Below are positions 8,909 through 17,726 of a stretch of 64,000 nucleotides of DNA, in pieces. The notes under the pieces are model-generated. The model was not told the DNA's origin and did not search any database. It worked only from the letters and a program-made list of their open reading frames with translations. How positions within the stretch are numbered: the stretch's first letter is position 1; each line of letters opens with the position of its first letter. This DNA comes from G963677445 sp963677445. Its GTDB lineage: Bacteria; Bacteroidota; Ignavibacteria; Ignavibacteriales; Melioribacteraceae. A program made the position numbers and the translations under genes. The DNA is taken from the NCBI GenBank assembly GCA_963677445.2, contig CAXXGF010000070.1, positions 25,535 through 89,534 on the forward strand. The letters are read 5' to 3'.

Positions 8909-8923
8909 TGTCATAAAATGTCA
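8909..8923. promoter_or_regulatory. TGTCA-N5-TGTCA direct repeat upstream of lipoprotein gene
   Basis: TGTCATAAAATGTCA lies between the response regulator gene and the lipoprotein gene. The same 10-bp-period repeat occurs upstream of the kinase gene (11258-11277), though in the opposite orientation relative to its gene. A shared site for the regulator encoded at 8934-9614 is the simplest reading. Confidence 0.5.
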
Positions 8924-8933
8924 CAGAACAAAA

Positions 8934-9614
8934 TTATTTAACAAGTTTATACCCCACCTTATGAAAGGTCAGTATTATTTCAGGGTATTCAGGATTTTTT
9001 TCAATCTTGTGCCGCAGCCTGGAAATAAAATTGTCGATGGTTCTCGGAGTGACAATTTCATTATCCCCCCAGACATTCGACAGAAGATCATCCCGACTGA
9101 CGGTTTTATTCCTGTTATTCCACAGGTATTTTAGAATTTCAAACTCACGGTAAGTCATAGGCACCTTTTCTCCCCCCGGATCAAATACTGTACAAGCGGA
9201 AAAATTAACATCAAGATAGCCGATTTTAGCCGCTTCTGATGACATCCCGTTGCCGCATCTGCGTAATATCACTTTTATCCTGGTTAAAAGCTCACGAAGA
9301 CTGAATGGCTTTGTAATGTAATCATCGGCTCCAAGTTCAAGTCCCAGTATTCTGTCAATTTCTTCACCACGCGCGGTTAGCATTATAATGGGCGCCATGT
9401 TTCCCGCCTCCCTGGTTTTCCGGCAGATATCAAAACCTGACATACCGGGCAGCATAATATCAAGAATGATCATATCATAGTCGTTGGTTTGAATTTTTTC
9501 GAGGCCATCAATTCCATCTCCCGATTCATCAACTTCATAACCTTCAAATTTCATATTTTTTACCAGACCCATTCTCATTTGGGGTTCATCTTCCACGACT
9601 AATATTTTCATCAC
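8934..9614 (-). CDS. OmpR/PhoB-family response regulator
   Basis: 226 aa. The receiver has acidic Glu8/Asp9, phospho-acceptor Asp52 (ILDIMLPG), a conserved MLTARG and KPFS lysine. The winged-helix output domain has YREFEILKYLW and ends HKVGYKLVK. Its start overlaps the kinase gene by 4 bp, so the pair is co-expressed. Likely targets are the kinase operon itself and the lipoprotein/sugar-binding genes downstream, judged from the shared direct repeats. Confidence 0.92.
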   Translation of the reverse strand: MMKILVVEDEPQMRMGLVKNMKFEGYEVDESGDGIDGLEKIQTNDYDMIILDIMLPGMSGFDICRKTREAGNMAPIIMLTARGEEIDRILGLELGADDYITKPFSLRELLTRIKVILRRCGNGMSSEAAKIGYLDVNFSACTVFDPGGEKVPMTYREFEILKYLWNNRNKTVSRDDLLSNVWGDNEIVTPRTIDNFISRLRHKIEKNPEYPEIILTFHKVGYKLVK

Positions 9615-11164
9615 TTTTTCCCAATAATAATTGTTTTAAACTCCACCCTGAAAAGACTGCCGTTTCCCGGCTTACTCGAAACTTCTATAGTAGCATCGTG
9701 AGAATCGATTATATGTTTGACCAGGGATAGTCCCAGCCCGCTTCCTCCCCTCGCTTCAAACTGAAGGTTATTTACCCTGAAAAATTTGTCGAATATTTTG
9801 TTCTGAAATTTTTCAGGAATCCCCATTCCCCGGTCCTCAATCTCAAAGAAAATTTTTGATTTGGCTTTTCCGGCTCTTACACAAATATATTTTTCATCCG
9901 GGCTGTATTTTACCGCGTTATCTATCAGGTTTACGAGCACTTCGGCAATCGCGTCCCGGTCGGCTGCAATTTCCAGTCTTTCATCTGATAAATCTGTTTC
10001 AAATTTAAATCCTTTCTCTTTAAGAGTATATGAATAAATATGCAGAATATCAGCGATAAGAGCGTTTAAATTCATTCTTTTTAAGTGATATTCCTTTTTA
10101 CCCGCTTCAATTTTTGAAAAATCGAGTATACGGTTAATCATTATCGTCAGTCTTTCACTTTCATTGCCGATAATTGCCCCGAATTCCCTGGCTTCCTCGG
10201 CCGATTCTGTCCTTCCCATTTCAATTGTTTCGGCAAACATTCTTATCAGGGAAAGTGGAGTCCGCAGTTCATGTGAAACATTTGATACAAAGTCGGTTTT
10301 CATCTTTGCCAGTTCAATTTCAATTTTAATGCTTTTGAAGAGATAATAAACCGCGACAAACAAGATTATACCAAGTATTATCATTATATAGAGACTTCGT
10401 CTGAATCTTCCGGTTGCCAGTTCCTTAAGATTATCCCTGCGCAATGTGATGCCAATATAAAAATCGGAAAGCAGCCATAGATTTCTTTTAAATCGGAAGT
10501 CATATTCTCCTTCCAGACCAGTGGATGTATAAATACCTTCTTCACCTTCACGGAAAATGGAAATAACAAATTCATCACGGGCCATTTCAAAAAGAACCGG
10601 TTCAAAGATATTTTGGATAAACTCTCTCGTATCAACAAGGTAGGCCGCGATATAGTATTCACCCCTTTCCGATTCCACTATATGGCAAAGAATATGGAAT
10701 TCATTTCTGGTGTTGATTTCTTTACTTATTGATTCAATTTTATCATAGCCGGCTTCTTTTCTGGTTATCAGTCTGCGTACTATATAGGAGTTATCTTTTA
10801 TTGACTTCAATATTTCGGCCCTGAGACCCCTGATAAATTTTCTTCCGAAATACTGATACTCATTCAGCGCGGTATCGGATATAATAATGCCTTTAACAAA
10901 CCGGAAGTCATTCATAAATTCATCAATTTTGTCTCCTGATATTTTATCACCAGGCATAAAAGCCGAACTTGATTTTATCCATTCCTTCGTGCTCAGCAGA
11001 GTATTGTAATTAACTGCCCGAAGTACAAGATTCATCTGTTGTTCGAATACTTTATCGACGAGCTTTTCATCAGTGCTTAGTGAATTCAGTTCATATAATA
11101 TATAGATGATAAGCGGAAGAACGACTATGCTTACAAGTAATATTTTTATTTTATTCCTGATCAA
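9611..11164 (-). CDS. Sensor histidine kinase with large periplasmic domain
   Basis: 517 aa. TM1 is about 8-26, the periplasmic sensor about 27-255, TM2 about 256-277, without a clear HAMP. The H-box is FVSNVSHELRTPLS with phospho-acceptor His298. N-box NLIDNAVKYS, G1 EDRGMGIP and G2 GGSGLGLSLVK are intact. The start appears to be TTG at 11164 with a weak ribosome binding site; no better in-frame ATG lies before the TM segment. It is the first gene of a kinase-regulator operon. The sensor domain is not one I recognise. Confidence 0.88.
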   Translation of the reverse strand: MIRNKIKILLVSIVVLPLIIYILYELNSLSTDEKLVDKVFEQQMNLVLRAVNYNTLLSTKEWIKSSSAFMPGDKISGDKIDEFMNDFRFVKGIIISDTALNEYQYFGRKFIRGLRAEILKSIKDNSYIVRRLITRKEAGYDKIESISKEINTRNEFHILCHIVESERGEYYIAAYLVDTREFIQNIFEPVLFEMARDEFVISIFREGEEGIYTSTGLEGEYDFRFKRNLWLLSDFYIGITLRRDNLKELATGRFRRSLYIMIILGIILFVAVYYLFKSIKIEIELAKMKTDFVSNVSHELRTPLSLIRMFAETIEMGRTESAEEAREFGAIIGNESERLTIMINRILDFSKIEAGKKEYHLKRMNLNALIADILHIYSYTLKEKGFKFETDLSDERLEIAADRDAIAEVLVNLIDNAVKYSPDEKYICVRAGKAKSKIFFEIEDRGMGIPEKFQNKIFDKFFRVNNLQFEARGGSGLGLSLVKHIIDSHDATIEVSSKPGNGSLFRVEFKTIIIGKK

Positions 11165-11257
11165 AACATTTACCGGTAATTGTAAAACACCTTAAAAGCT
11201 CAGTTTTATGAAAAGTTAAATAAATATAGCAACCTTTTGGGAAAATAGAAATTTTTG

Positions 11258-11277
11258 TGACAAAATATGACAAAACA
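11258..11277. promoter_or_regulatory. TGACAAAA tandem repeat upstream of kinase gene
   Basis: TGACAAAATA followed directly by TGACAAAACA: a 10-bp-period direct repeat with one mismatch, about 95-113 bp before the kinase start. It matches the repeat at 8909-8923 and suggests autoregulation. Confidence 0.5.
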
Positions 11278-11308
11278 ATGATTGGAGCCAGAATCATTAA
11301 ACAACTAA

Positions 11309-11370
11309 TAACACCAACCTTCAGGCCGGTGATCTGCTGAACAATATGGAGTATCCGGGCTTTAGCCCAA
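11309..11370. repeat. REP-like element (CCTTCAGGCCGGTG ... GGGCTTTAGCCC)
   Basis: Contains AACACCAACCTTCAGGCCGGTG and, further on, GGGCTTTAGCCC. The same two modules in the same order occur at 43674-43735, where the first is a perfect hairpin. It is an intergenic dispersed repeat. Confidence 0.55.
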
Positions 11371-11473
11371 ATACATTTGCCATTGCCGGTAAAATTCGCC
11401 TTTCCATATAGTTGAAAATAATCCCTGCCTCCACTATCTTTAAATATTACAAATTCCATTAAGAGGATGTTCG

Positions 11474-12154
11474 ATGGCAAATTACCACCCGGAGCTGGAA
11501 AAAATTCCGCTCAATTTTCTCAGGAATGAGTTTGAGCGGGGCAGAGTTCTGCCAGGCAGAAAAATACTGGCCGAAGAGATAAACACAAAATTTGATACTT
11601 TGGAAAAAAGAGGCATAAAGACACTGGCTGATCTCGCCGACGCGCTTAAAAGCACAACAAAAGCTGTAAAATTCGCCGAAATTTGCGGACTTTCTGAAGA
11701 ATATATAAAGATGCTCAGGAGGGAAATTTTGAGTTACCTTCCAAAGCCGGTCAGTCTTAAAGAAATTCCCGGCGCGGATAAAGCTGTCGCTGAAAAGCTC
11801 GCGGCAGCCGGAATAAAAAACAGCAAACAATGTTTTGAGAAATGTGCTGAAAAAGATGATCGAAACTCCCTGGCCGAAGAGACCGGAATTCCCCCAAAAG
11901 CCCTTCTCGAAATGGCCCGCCTTTCCGATCTTGCCAGAATTAATGGCGCCGGGCCTGTTTTTATCAGGATGTTCCGCGACGCCGGAATTTCCTCAATCCG
12001 GGATATTCTTGGTTGTGAACCGGAGGAACTGCACTCCCGGCTGAAACAGTTAAATGAAGAAAAAAAATATATCCGCTCCATGATAAACATTAATGATCTG
12101 ATCTTCTGTATCAATTTCTGCCGTTTCCTTCCAATCGGGCTTGAAAATGAATAA
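11474..12154 (+). CDS. DUF4332 (helix-hairpin-helix) protein
   Basis: 226 aa. Repeated helix-hairpin-helix-like units are visible: TLEKRGIKTLADLADAL, IPGADKAVAEKLAAAGI, LARINGAGPVFIRMFRDAGI. This is the DUF4332 pattern. Such modules bind DNA non-specifically in polymerases and repair enzymes, but the biological role of DUF4332 is unknown. GAGG precedes the ATG. Its last codons overlap the start of the N-acetyltransferase gene by 8 bp, and that gene overlaps the MerR gene, so the three form one tightly coupled operon. Confidence 0.75.
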   Translation: MANYHPELEKIPLNFLRNEFERGRVLPGRKILAEEINTKFDTLEKRGIKTLADLADALKSTTKAVKFAEICGLSEEYIKMLRREILSYLPKPVSLKEIPGADKAVAEKLAAAGIKNSKQCFEKCAEKDDRNSLAEETGIPPKALLEMARLSDLARINGAGPVFIRMFRDAGISSIRDILGCEPEELHSRLKQLNEEKKYIRSMININDLIFCINFCRFLPIGLENE

Positions 12155-12977
12155 CAAAAATTTTGTGCCCGATGAATTCTTTTTTCTGAAGTATCTCGGT
12201 TTTCTCCGCCTGAAAAGAGAAAACCCATCTCTTGATTACCTGGAAAGGATTGTGGCAGCGCAGCTTGCCCGGGTCCCTTTCGAAAATGTCTCCAAACTCT
12301 GGTATAATAAAACAAAAGGCCAAAAATATATTCCCATGCCTGAACAGTATATGGAGGGACTTTTTGAATACAACTTTGGCGGAACCTGTTATACGGTTAA
12401 TTATTACCTTTATCATCTCCTCTGTCACCTCGGATTTGACGCGAAAATATTTGGCGGTAAGATGTCGGGTGTTAATGATCACATGGTAATTATAGTTAAT
12501 ATAGACAGGACTAACTATCTTATTGATGCCGGATACGCGGCGCCTTTTACAAAACCTATGCGAATAACCAATGGGGGAAAACAAAGTTTCATCACACCGG
12601 CAAATGAATATATGTTTATACCATGTAATGAAGAGGGGAATCCTGAGATTGAGATGTACAGGCATGGGAAAAAGAGCCATGGTTATGAAGTTCTGCCCGG
12701 GGAGCAGCGGCTGGAGGCGTTTGATAAACAGATCAGAGATTCCTTCAGCGGGAAGTCGGTGTTCATGAACAACCTGCTATATACCCGCTACGGGAAAGAG
12801 CGCCAGGTAAGAATTTCCAACCTGAATTTCCGGGAGCTAAATGATGGAGAGCTAAATGAAGGTTCCCTCCCCGATAATGAAGAAGTATATCTTTTGCTTG
12901 AAAAACAGGGCATACCATATCAAATCAGCAGTGAAGCATTTGAAAACATCACGCTCGATATGAATGAAAGAACTTAA
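12147..12977 (+). CDS. Arylamine N-acetyltransferase family protein
   Basis: 276 aa from the ATG at 12147; an alternative TTG lies two codons earlier. The family's Cys-His-Asp triad is present: Cys81 in FGGTCYTVN, His112 in VNDHMVI, Asp127 in LIDAGY. The VPFENVSK motif is also typical. These enzymes transfer acetyl from acetyl-CoA to arylamines or act in natural-product chemistry. Length fits the family (260-290 aa). Coupled to a DUF4332 gene and a MerR-type regulator, it may be a detoxification enzyme induced by its substrate. Confidence 0.85.
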   Translation: MNNKNFVPDEFFFLKYLGFLRLKRENPSLDYLERIVAAQLARVPFENVSKLWYNKTKGQKYIPMPEQYMEGLFEYNFGGTCYTVNYYLYHLLCHLGFDAKIFGGKMSGVNDHMVIIVNIDRTNYLIDAGYAAPFTKPMRITNGGKQSFITPANEYMFIPCNEEGNPEIEMYRHGKKSHGYEVLPGEQRLEAFDKQIRDSFSGKSVFMNNLLYTRYGKERQVRISNLNFRELNDGELNEGSLPDNEEVYLLLEKQGIPYQISSEAFENITLDMNERT

Positions 12978-13755
12978 TCCTTTCGGAAAAGGAAAACTCC
13001 GCTATTCTACAACCGGCCAGGTGGCGCGGCAAAACAATATCCATGCTAACACTGTGAGGATTTATGAAAATTGGGGATACATTTCTCCTGTGCCCCGCGC
13101 AAAAAATGGTTACAGAAGATTTACCCCTCTTCATTCCGACCAGGTTAAGCTTATCCGGCTGGCAATTAATTTTACATGGCTGAGCGGCAGAATAAGGAAA
13201 CTGGCGCTGGGTGTGATTATATCTTCGGCCAGGGGAGAGCTGGAAAGATCATTAACATTCGCGAATTCTCTGGAAGACAAAATTAAATCGGCCGTTTTGG
13301 AAGCTGAGCTCGCGCTTAAAATTACCGGAGAGTGGAGAGATAAAAGCAGCTCTGAGCGACATTATAATGAAGGTTATTTTTCCGGAGGGGCCGCGCGGCT
13401 TCTTGATACAACAAAGGATACGCTGAGAACATGGGAGAGAAACGGACTGATCAGAATTAACAGGACCATTCCTGAAAAATACCGAATTTATTTTCCCCGC
13501 GATATAAAACGGCTGAAAGTTATCTCGGCCCTGCGAAAGGCCGGTTACAGCATTGTTTCAATCAGAAGAATGTTGCTTAAACTGGAAAATGACGCCGGCG
13601 CTGATATCAGGTACTTTTTAGACACGCCTTCCCCCGATGAAGCTGAGGACCTGGTTTACGCGACGGACAGGTGGCTTAGCAAAGTGAAAAGCCTGAATGA
13701 GATAACTCCAGAACTTGTTAATCATGTTGAGTATATGATAAAGAATTACTGTTGA
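12964..13755 (+). CDS. Tandem MerR-type regulator
   Basis: 263 aa. Two MerR winged-helix domains occur in one chain: residues about 12-75 (TTGQVARQNNIHANTVRIYE, NGYRRF) and about 135-200 (YFSGGAARLLDTTKDTLRTWE, YRIYFPRDI). MerR proteins normally have one such domain and dimerise; here two lie in one polypeptide, joined by a helical linker. No Cys-rich metal loop is seen at the C-terminus. It overlaps the acetyltransferase gene by 14 bp and may control the operon. Confidence 0.82.
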   Translation: MKELNPFGKGKLRYSTTGQVARQNNIHANTVRIYENWGYISPVPRAKNGYRRFTPLHSDQVKLIRLAINFTWLSGRIRKLALGVIISSARGELERSLTFANSLEDKIKSAVLEAELALKITGEWRDKSSSERHYNEGYFSGGAARLLDTTKDTLRTWERNGLIRINRTIPEKYRIYFPRDIKRLKVISALRKAGYSIVSIRRMLLKLENDAGADIRYFLDTPSPDEAEDLVYATDRWLSKVKSLNEITPELVNHVEYMIKNYC

Positions 13756-13831
13756 ATTCACATCTGTTAGGCCAGTGCAAAAAGGAATGCCCTTAAGAAT
13801 TTACTTTAAGCGAAAACCAGTACGAAATTGT

Positions 13832-14096
13832 TCCTCCCCCGCCTCAATCCTCAGCGGCGGATCAGGCAATCTCTCCTAAGCAATGCTTGTCAACCTTGTG
13901 ATAATGATAGCTATAAATGTCCCCGACAGGGGGCAAAGCCGAATAACCGCGGGCAGCCTTCGAAGATGGCGGCCCGTGGAGGAAACTCGGATTGCTCCGG
14001 TTTGTCGATAAATATCTCCCTTCGCCCAAAAGAGATGCATGTGGCGGAGGGGGTGGTCCGCCGAGGCGAACTTTTCTTTGGTGACGGGGGAGGATA
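13832..14096. repeat. GC-rich inverted-repeat element (TCCTCCCCCG ends)
   Basis: Fills the gap between the MerR gene and the M28 peptidase gene. It starts TTCCTCCCCCG, ends CGGGGGAGGA, and contains AGGGGGTGGTCCGCCGA. The elements at 52187-52450 and 57185-57472 share the same inverted ends and internal GGGGTGG module. ORFs across it are low-complexity and have no start signal. The remaining 14097-14364 holds nothing I recognise. Confidence 0.6.
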
Positions 14097-14364
14097 CAAC
14101 CTGGCCTTTGATAATAACTTTTCCACATCGGGCAAAGTTATAACCGAAGCAATACTCGCTATCACTTCCGGCATTTGAAATTATCGCAAATATAAACATC
14201 TTAAAATACCTTTTCTGACAACCGGATGGCTGTTTACAAATCATATCCCGGAATTTCAATAAGCTGCCTGATATTATATTACAATATATTAACATGCCAA
14301 CCCTACAATAAAACACCATCCCCTTATATTATCCAGCGTCATTAAAACTAACCAGGGATACAAA

Positions 14365-15549
14365 ATGAACATTGATTTCAAAAAGGTGTTAATGAAACAC
14401 ATTGATGTGATTACAAAACAAATCGGGGAAAGACCAACCGGCTCAGAGGCCGACAAAAAAATGCTCGATTATATTTCCGGTGAATTTGAAGACTGCGGCC
14501 TTAAAACCACCCGGCAGGAATTCCCTCTGAAATACTGGCGAAGGAAAAGTTCCAGGCTGATATTCGGCGGTAATGAACTGCCGCATCATGTTAATACTTT
14601 CAGCCCTTCCTGTGATGTTGAAGCTGAATTTGTGCCATCCGGCGCCATCCTGGCTTTGGAGAAGGCCGATATAAGAGGGGAGATCGCGCTTCTTTATGGA
14701 GAATTAACTCATACACCGCTTCTGCCCAAAAACTTCAAATTTTATTCTGATGAAAGGTCGCAAAAAATATTATCAATTCTGGAGGAGAAAAAACCGGCGG
14801 CTGTCCTGACACTATGTAATGATTTTGCCCGGCAGGAGCCGATAATTGAAGATCGTGATTTTCTTTTTCCATCGATGACTATCTCGCCCGACACAGCTCT
14901 TGAATTGATAAAAAGGCGCGGAGAAAAAGTGAGAATAGTAATTGACTCTGAATATGCCGACACCCAATCCGCTAATATCTCGGGGATGTTACAGGGAAAG
15001 TCTGGTGAAAAGATTTTGATAATGGCCCATTGCGATTCCTACTATACCTCCCCCGGGGCAATGGATAACGGCACCGGAGTCGCGATGCTGATGCTGCTGG
15101 CAAAAGCTCTGGCCGGTGAAAAATTTGAGACCGGCATTGAGTTTCTGGCAATAAATGGCCATGAAAACGCGGGGCAGGGTTTTACGCGCTATCTTGAATT
15201 AAACCGGGACGCGTCCGAAAAAATTAAAGCTGTAATCAATATTGATCTTGCCGGATGTTTTCTGGCTGTGCCTGCAATTTCCATTATGCAATTTCACGAT
15301 GAATTAAAAGATAAATTGTCCCGAATTGTAAATCAGAATGAAAATTTCATTGAGACCGGTCCCTGGTATTTTGGCGAACATTCAGCCCTGATGCAAATGG
15401 GTATTCCCGCGATTGCCGCCACATCACAATGGTATCCCGAAATAACACATCATTTCAGGGACAGCAGTGAGTGGGTGGATGAAGAAATGTTATACGAATA
15501 TCTGCCATTGCTGAAAAAGATGACCGAAGTTATAAACCGCGAAAAATAA
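14365..15549 (+). CDS. M28-family metallopeptidase
   Basis: 394 aa, no signal peptide, so probably cytoplasmic. The zinc-ligand and catalytic motifs of M28 are present: AHCDSYY (His222, Asp224), AMDNGTG (Asp234), NGHENAG (Glu267, next to His266), INIDLAG (Asp294) and a late His in EITHHFRD. These are aminopeptidase/carboxypeptidase-like di-zinc enzymes. The start has CAGGGAT 6-8 nt upstream. The last 145 bp are duplicated at 22061-22205. Confidence 0.85.
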   Translation: MNIDFKKVLMKHIDVITKQIGERPTGSEADKKMLDYISGEFEDCGLKTTRQEFPLKYWRRKSSRLIFGGNELPHHVNTFSPSCDVEAEFVPSGAILALEKADIRGEIALLYGELTHTPLLPKNFKFYSDERSQKILSILEEKKPAAVLTLCNDFARQEPIIEDRDFLFPSMTISPDTALELIKRRGEKVRIVIDSEYADTQSANISGMLQGKSGEKILIMAHCDSYYTSPGAMDNGTGVAMLMLLAKALAGEKFETGIEFLAINGHENAGQGFTRYLELNRDASEKIKAVINIDLAGCFLAVPAISIMQFHDELKDKLSRIVNQNENFIETGPWYFGEHSALMQMGIPAIAATSQWYPEITHHFRDSSEWVDEEMLYEYLPLLKKMTEVINREK

Positions 15550-15566
15550 ATTTGTAATAATCACAG

Positions 15567-15587
15567 GTCCCGTTATTTCGGCGGGAC
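15567..15587. terminator. Shared terminator between convergent genes
   Basis: GTCCCG pairs with CGGGAC across a 9-nt loop and is followed by TAATTT on the plus strand. It lies between the M28 stop and the stop of the convergent gene. The copy at 22222-22244 keeps a one-bp longer stem. Confidence 0.5.
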
Positions 15588-15591
15588 TAAT

Positions 15592-16026
15592 TTAATTCCC
15601 GGCCTGATACAATACCATGTAGGTTGTATAATAATCGCTTGTATCGAGCCAGCCGATTATCTGGCCCATCTGCCATACAGTGCTGCCGATACCGGCGATG
15701 GCATACTTAAAATTTCCCTCCGTACGGGCTTCCGATTCCTGGTGGTAATCATTTCCATATGTGTCTCGGAATGTGAAATAGGGTGTTGAATAACAATCCT
15801 CGATTACAATGATGGCTCCATAGGCTATGTTGCCATGAAACTGAAACTCACCCGTTGTGTGTCCGTAACCTGATTTGATATCGCAGTAATTTTCATATAA
15901 TATCGTGTAACCCTCGGCAACCAATTGACTTCTTAAATCAGAAGCGTACGACTGCAGCGCAAGCGACTGAGAATAAGAGAGAGACGCAACAAATAAAAAA
16001 CTGATAATCATTATCACTTTTTTCAT
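15592..16026 (-). CDS. Secreted protein of unknown function, copy A
   Basis: 144 aa from the ATG at 16026, which has CGGGAG upstream. The signal peptide MKKVIMIISFLFVASLSYSQ is followed by a small domain rich in Tyr and Gly (GYTILYENYCDIKSGYGHTTGEFQFHG begins it). Two cysteines could pair. I do not recognise the family. A near-identical copy lies at 22248-22682, about 95% identical, and both frames are intact, which suggests selection or recent duplication. Confidence 0.7.
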   Translation of the reverse strand: MKKVIMIISFLFVASLSYSQSLALQSYASDLRSQLVAEGYTILYENYCDIKSGYGHTTGEFQFHGNIAYGAIIVIEDCYSTPYFTFRDTYGNDYHQESEARTEGNFKYAIAGIGSTVWQMGQIIGWLDTSDYYTTYMVLYQAGN

Positions 16027-16125
16027 AATCCGCAGCTCCCGAAACAATTATTTTTAGTTCGGACTTAAGATACAGTTTTTTTTGATTAATCGCAGGAGAT
16101 ATTCAGGAAAAGGAGGAGGGGGAAT

Positions 16126-16532
16126 GTTTGTCTCTTGATTCTGGTTTAGATTATTCGGAAAATTCCCTCATTATATAAACTGGCCAAGCCAGAATTGAAG
16201 AGTAAAAACACTTCTCTGATTTTTTAAAGAACCCGATTTCGATTACGACTTCGATTTGTTTTTCGATGGCTGACTTAAATCATGTCAATCTTTTTAATTC
16301 CCGTAATCCTGTTCTGTGCTTTTTTCTCGACCATTAGAAAATTCCGCTGGATATATCGTCTCTTTGAATAAGGTTTAGTTTTGAATGGTGGTTACTCCTG
16401 CTGCAAAGGTTCAAAAATTAAAAAAAGGTTCTTTCCAACTTCATTTGCTCACTGCCTTATCGAAAGTTCCGAACACAAATCAGCGTAAACAATATTGTGT
16501 AACTGACATCACAATCGGACGCTTCATTTTTC
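16126..16532. other. Intergenic with CTGGC..GCCAG palindrome and hexamer-like repeats
   Basis: CTGGCCAAGCCAG (16180-16192) is followed by TTTCGATTACGACTTCGATTTG (16235-16258 region), an imperfect hexamer series also seen in other gaps. No gene seen. Confidence 0.45.
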
Positions 16533-17726
16533 TTACCAGGAGTTCTGAGTTCCCGATTTTCTTTTTGCGCTTGTTACAAAAAATACATATTCTATTTTTT
16601 CTTTTCTGGCAATTTCAATCGCATACAGAATTAATTCCATTTCGCAATTTTTATCTGCTATTATTGTCAATACCGTATTTGGCAGGATAGTTTTATTGAA
16701 TCGGGAAAACTTATATAAATCTGACTTGGTAATTAGCGTCCCGCCTGATGAGAAAAAACAGGCATTCTCTATTATTATTAGGTAGGGTCTACTGAATTTA
16801 TGCAAAGCTAAATTTGCCTGTAATAGCAGTGTGGTTCATTATTTGTCTGATATTTTCTAATATTGTTCTCATAAATAGCGATTTCATAATTCTTATAATG
16901 TTTTTTAGTAACGACAAAAATAAATTGTCCATTATTTTTACATAACGGACAATGTTCATCACAAAAAAGATTGCTCCTATCCAACTTTCAGATGTATCCT
17001 GTCTCCTCGCCCCTATTTCACCCAGCCCGTATCCGTTTCTTCCCTGTCCGAACTTTCCTTCTATTTCGGAGCGTTTGGCATTATCCTTTTTCCTTCTTTG
17101 CTTTTCTTCCTCCATCTCTTTCTCCTTTGGCCTGCCCAATGGCTTGCCATTGGTTTTTATTCCTTTTTCTGATAAATATTTTCTATTCGCCCTTGTTAAA
17201 TATTTGAGGTCCGTTATTACTACTTCTGGATAATAGCCGTAAAACTGATAATACTTCTCAACCTGATATTCCATATCGCTTCCTTCATCATAAGCATCCC
17301 AACTTAAGTTATCTATCCTCGCAAATCCATCTATGAGTGATACGCCGATCTTTGCTCCAAACTCCACTTTAGATTTTGCTTTCCCTCTGACTATTGGTCT
17401 TACATAGGGCTGGCTTATATTTACTATTCTGTCTGATACTCGATGGCTCTTCTTTTTGTACATTTCTTCCTGTTGACTGTAGAGCAATTGTATTACCCAA
17501 AATTGTTTCTGCTCTCTTTTGTTTAATGGAAATTCCTTCCCTTCAAACATATCTAATAATTTATGTATGCTCTTGATATTTCTTCTTAAATATCTGATTT
17601 GCTTTCCTACTGCTTTCCTGATCTCTCTGTGTGTTTTATTGCCTTTTTTCGATTCTGACAGGTATTCTTTTGCCGCTCTTTGTCGATAGCTGCGCGGCTT
17701 TTTAGTCAAATCTGTTTTTTTGTATA

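Larger units (their letters stand above)
15405..16125. repeat. 721-bp duplication, copy A
   Basis: Covers the 3' end of the M28 gene, a terminator and the whole secreted-protein gene. It matches 22061-22781 base for base without net length change and with roughly 95% identity by eye. Copy A includes the complete peptidase gene, so it is probably the original. Confidence 0.9.

Noticed and set aside
11734..12680. Minus-strand ORFs of 189-193 codons
   Set aside because: Antisense to the DUF4332 and acetyltransferase genes, whose motifs are clear on the plus strand.
13828..14178. 116-codon ORF on the plus strand
   Set aside because: Low-complexity, no ribosome binding site, and it covers an inverted-repeat element.
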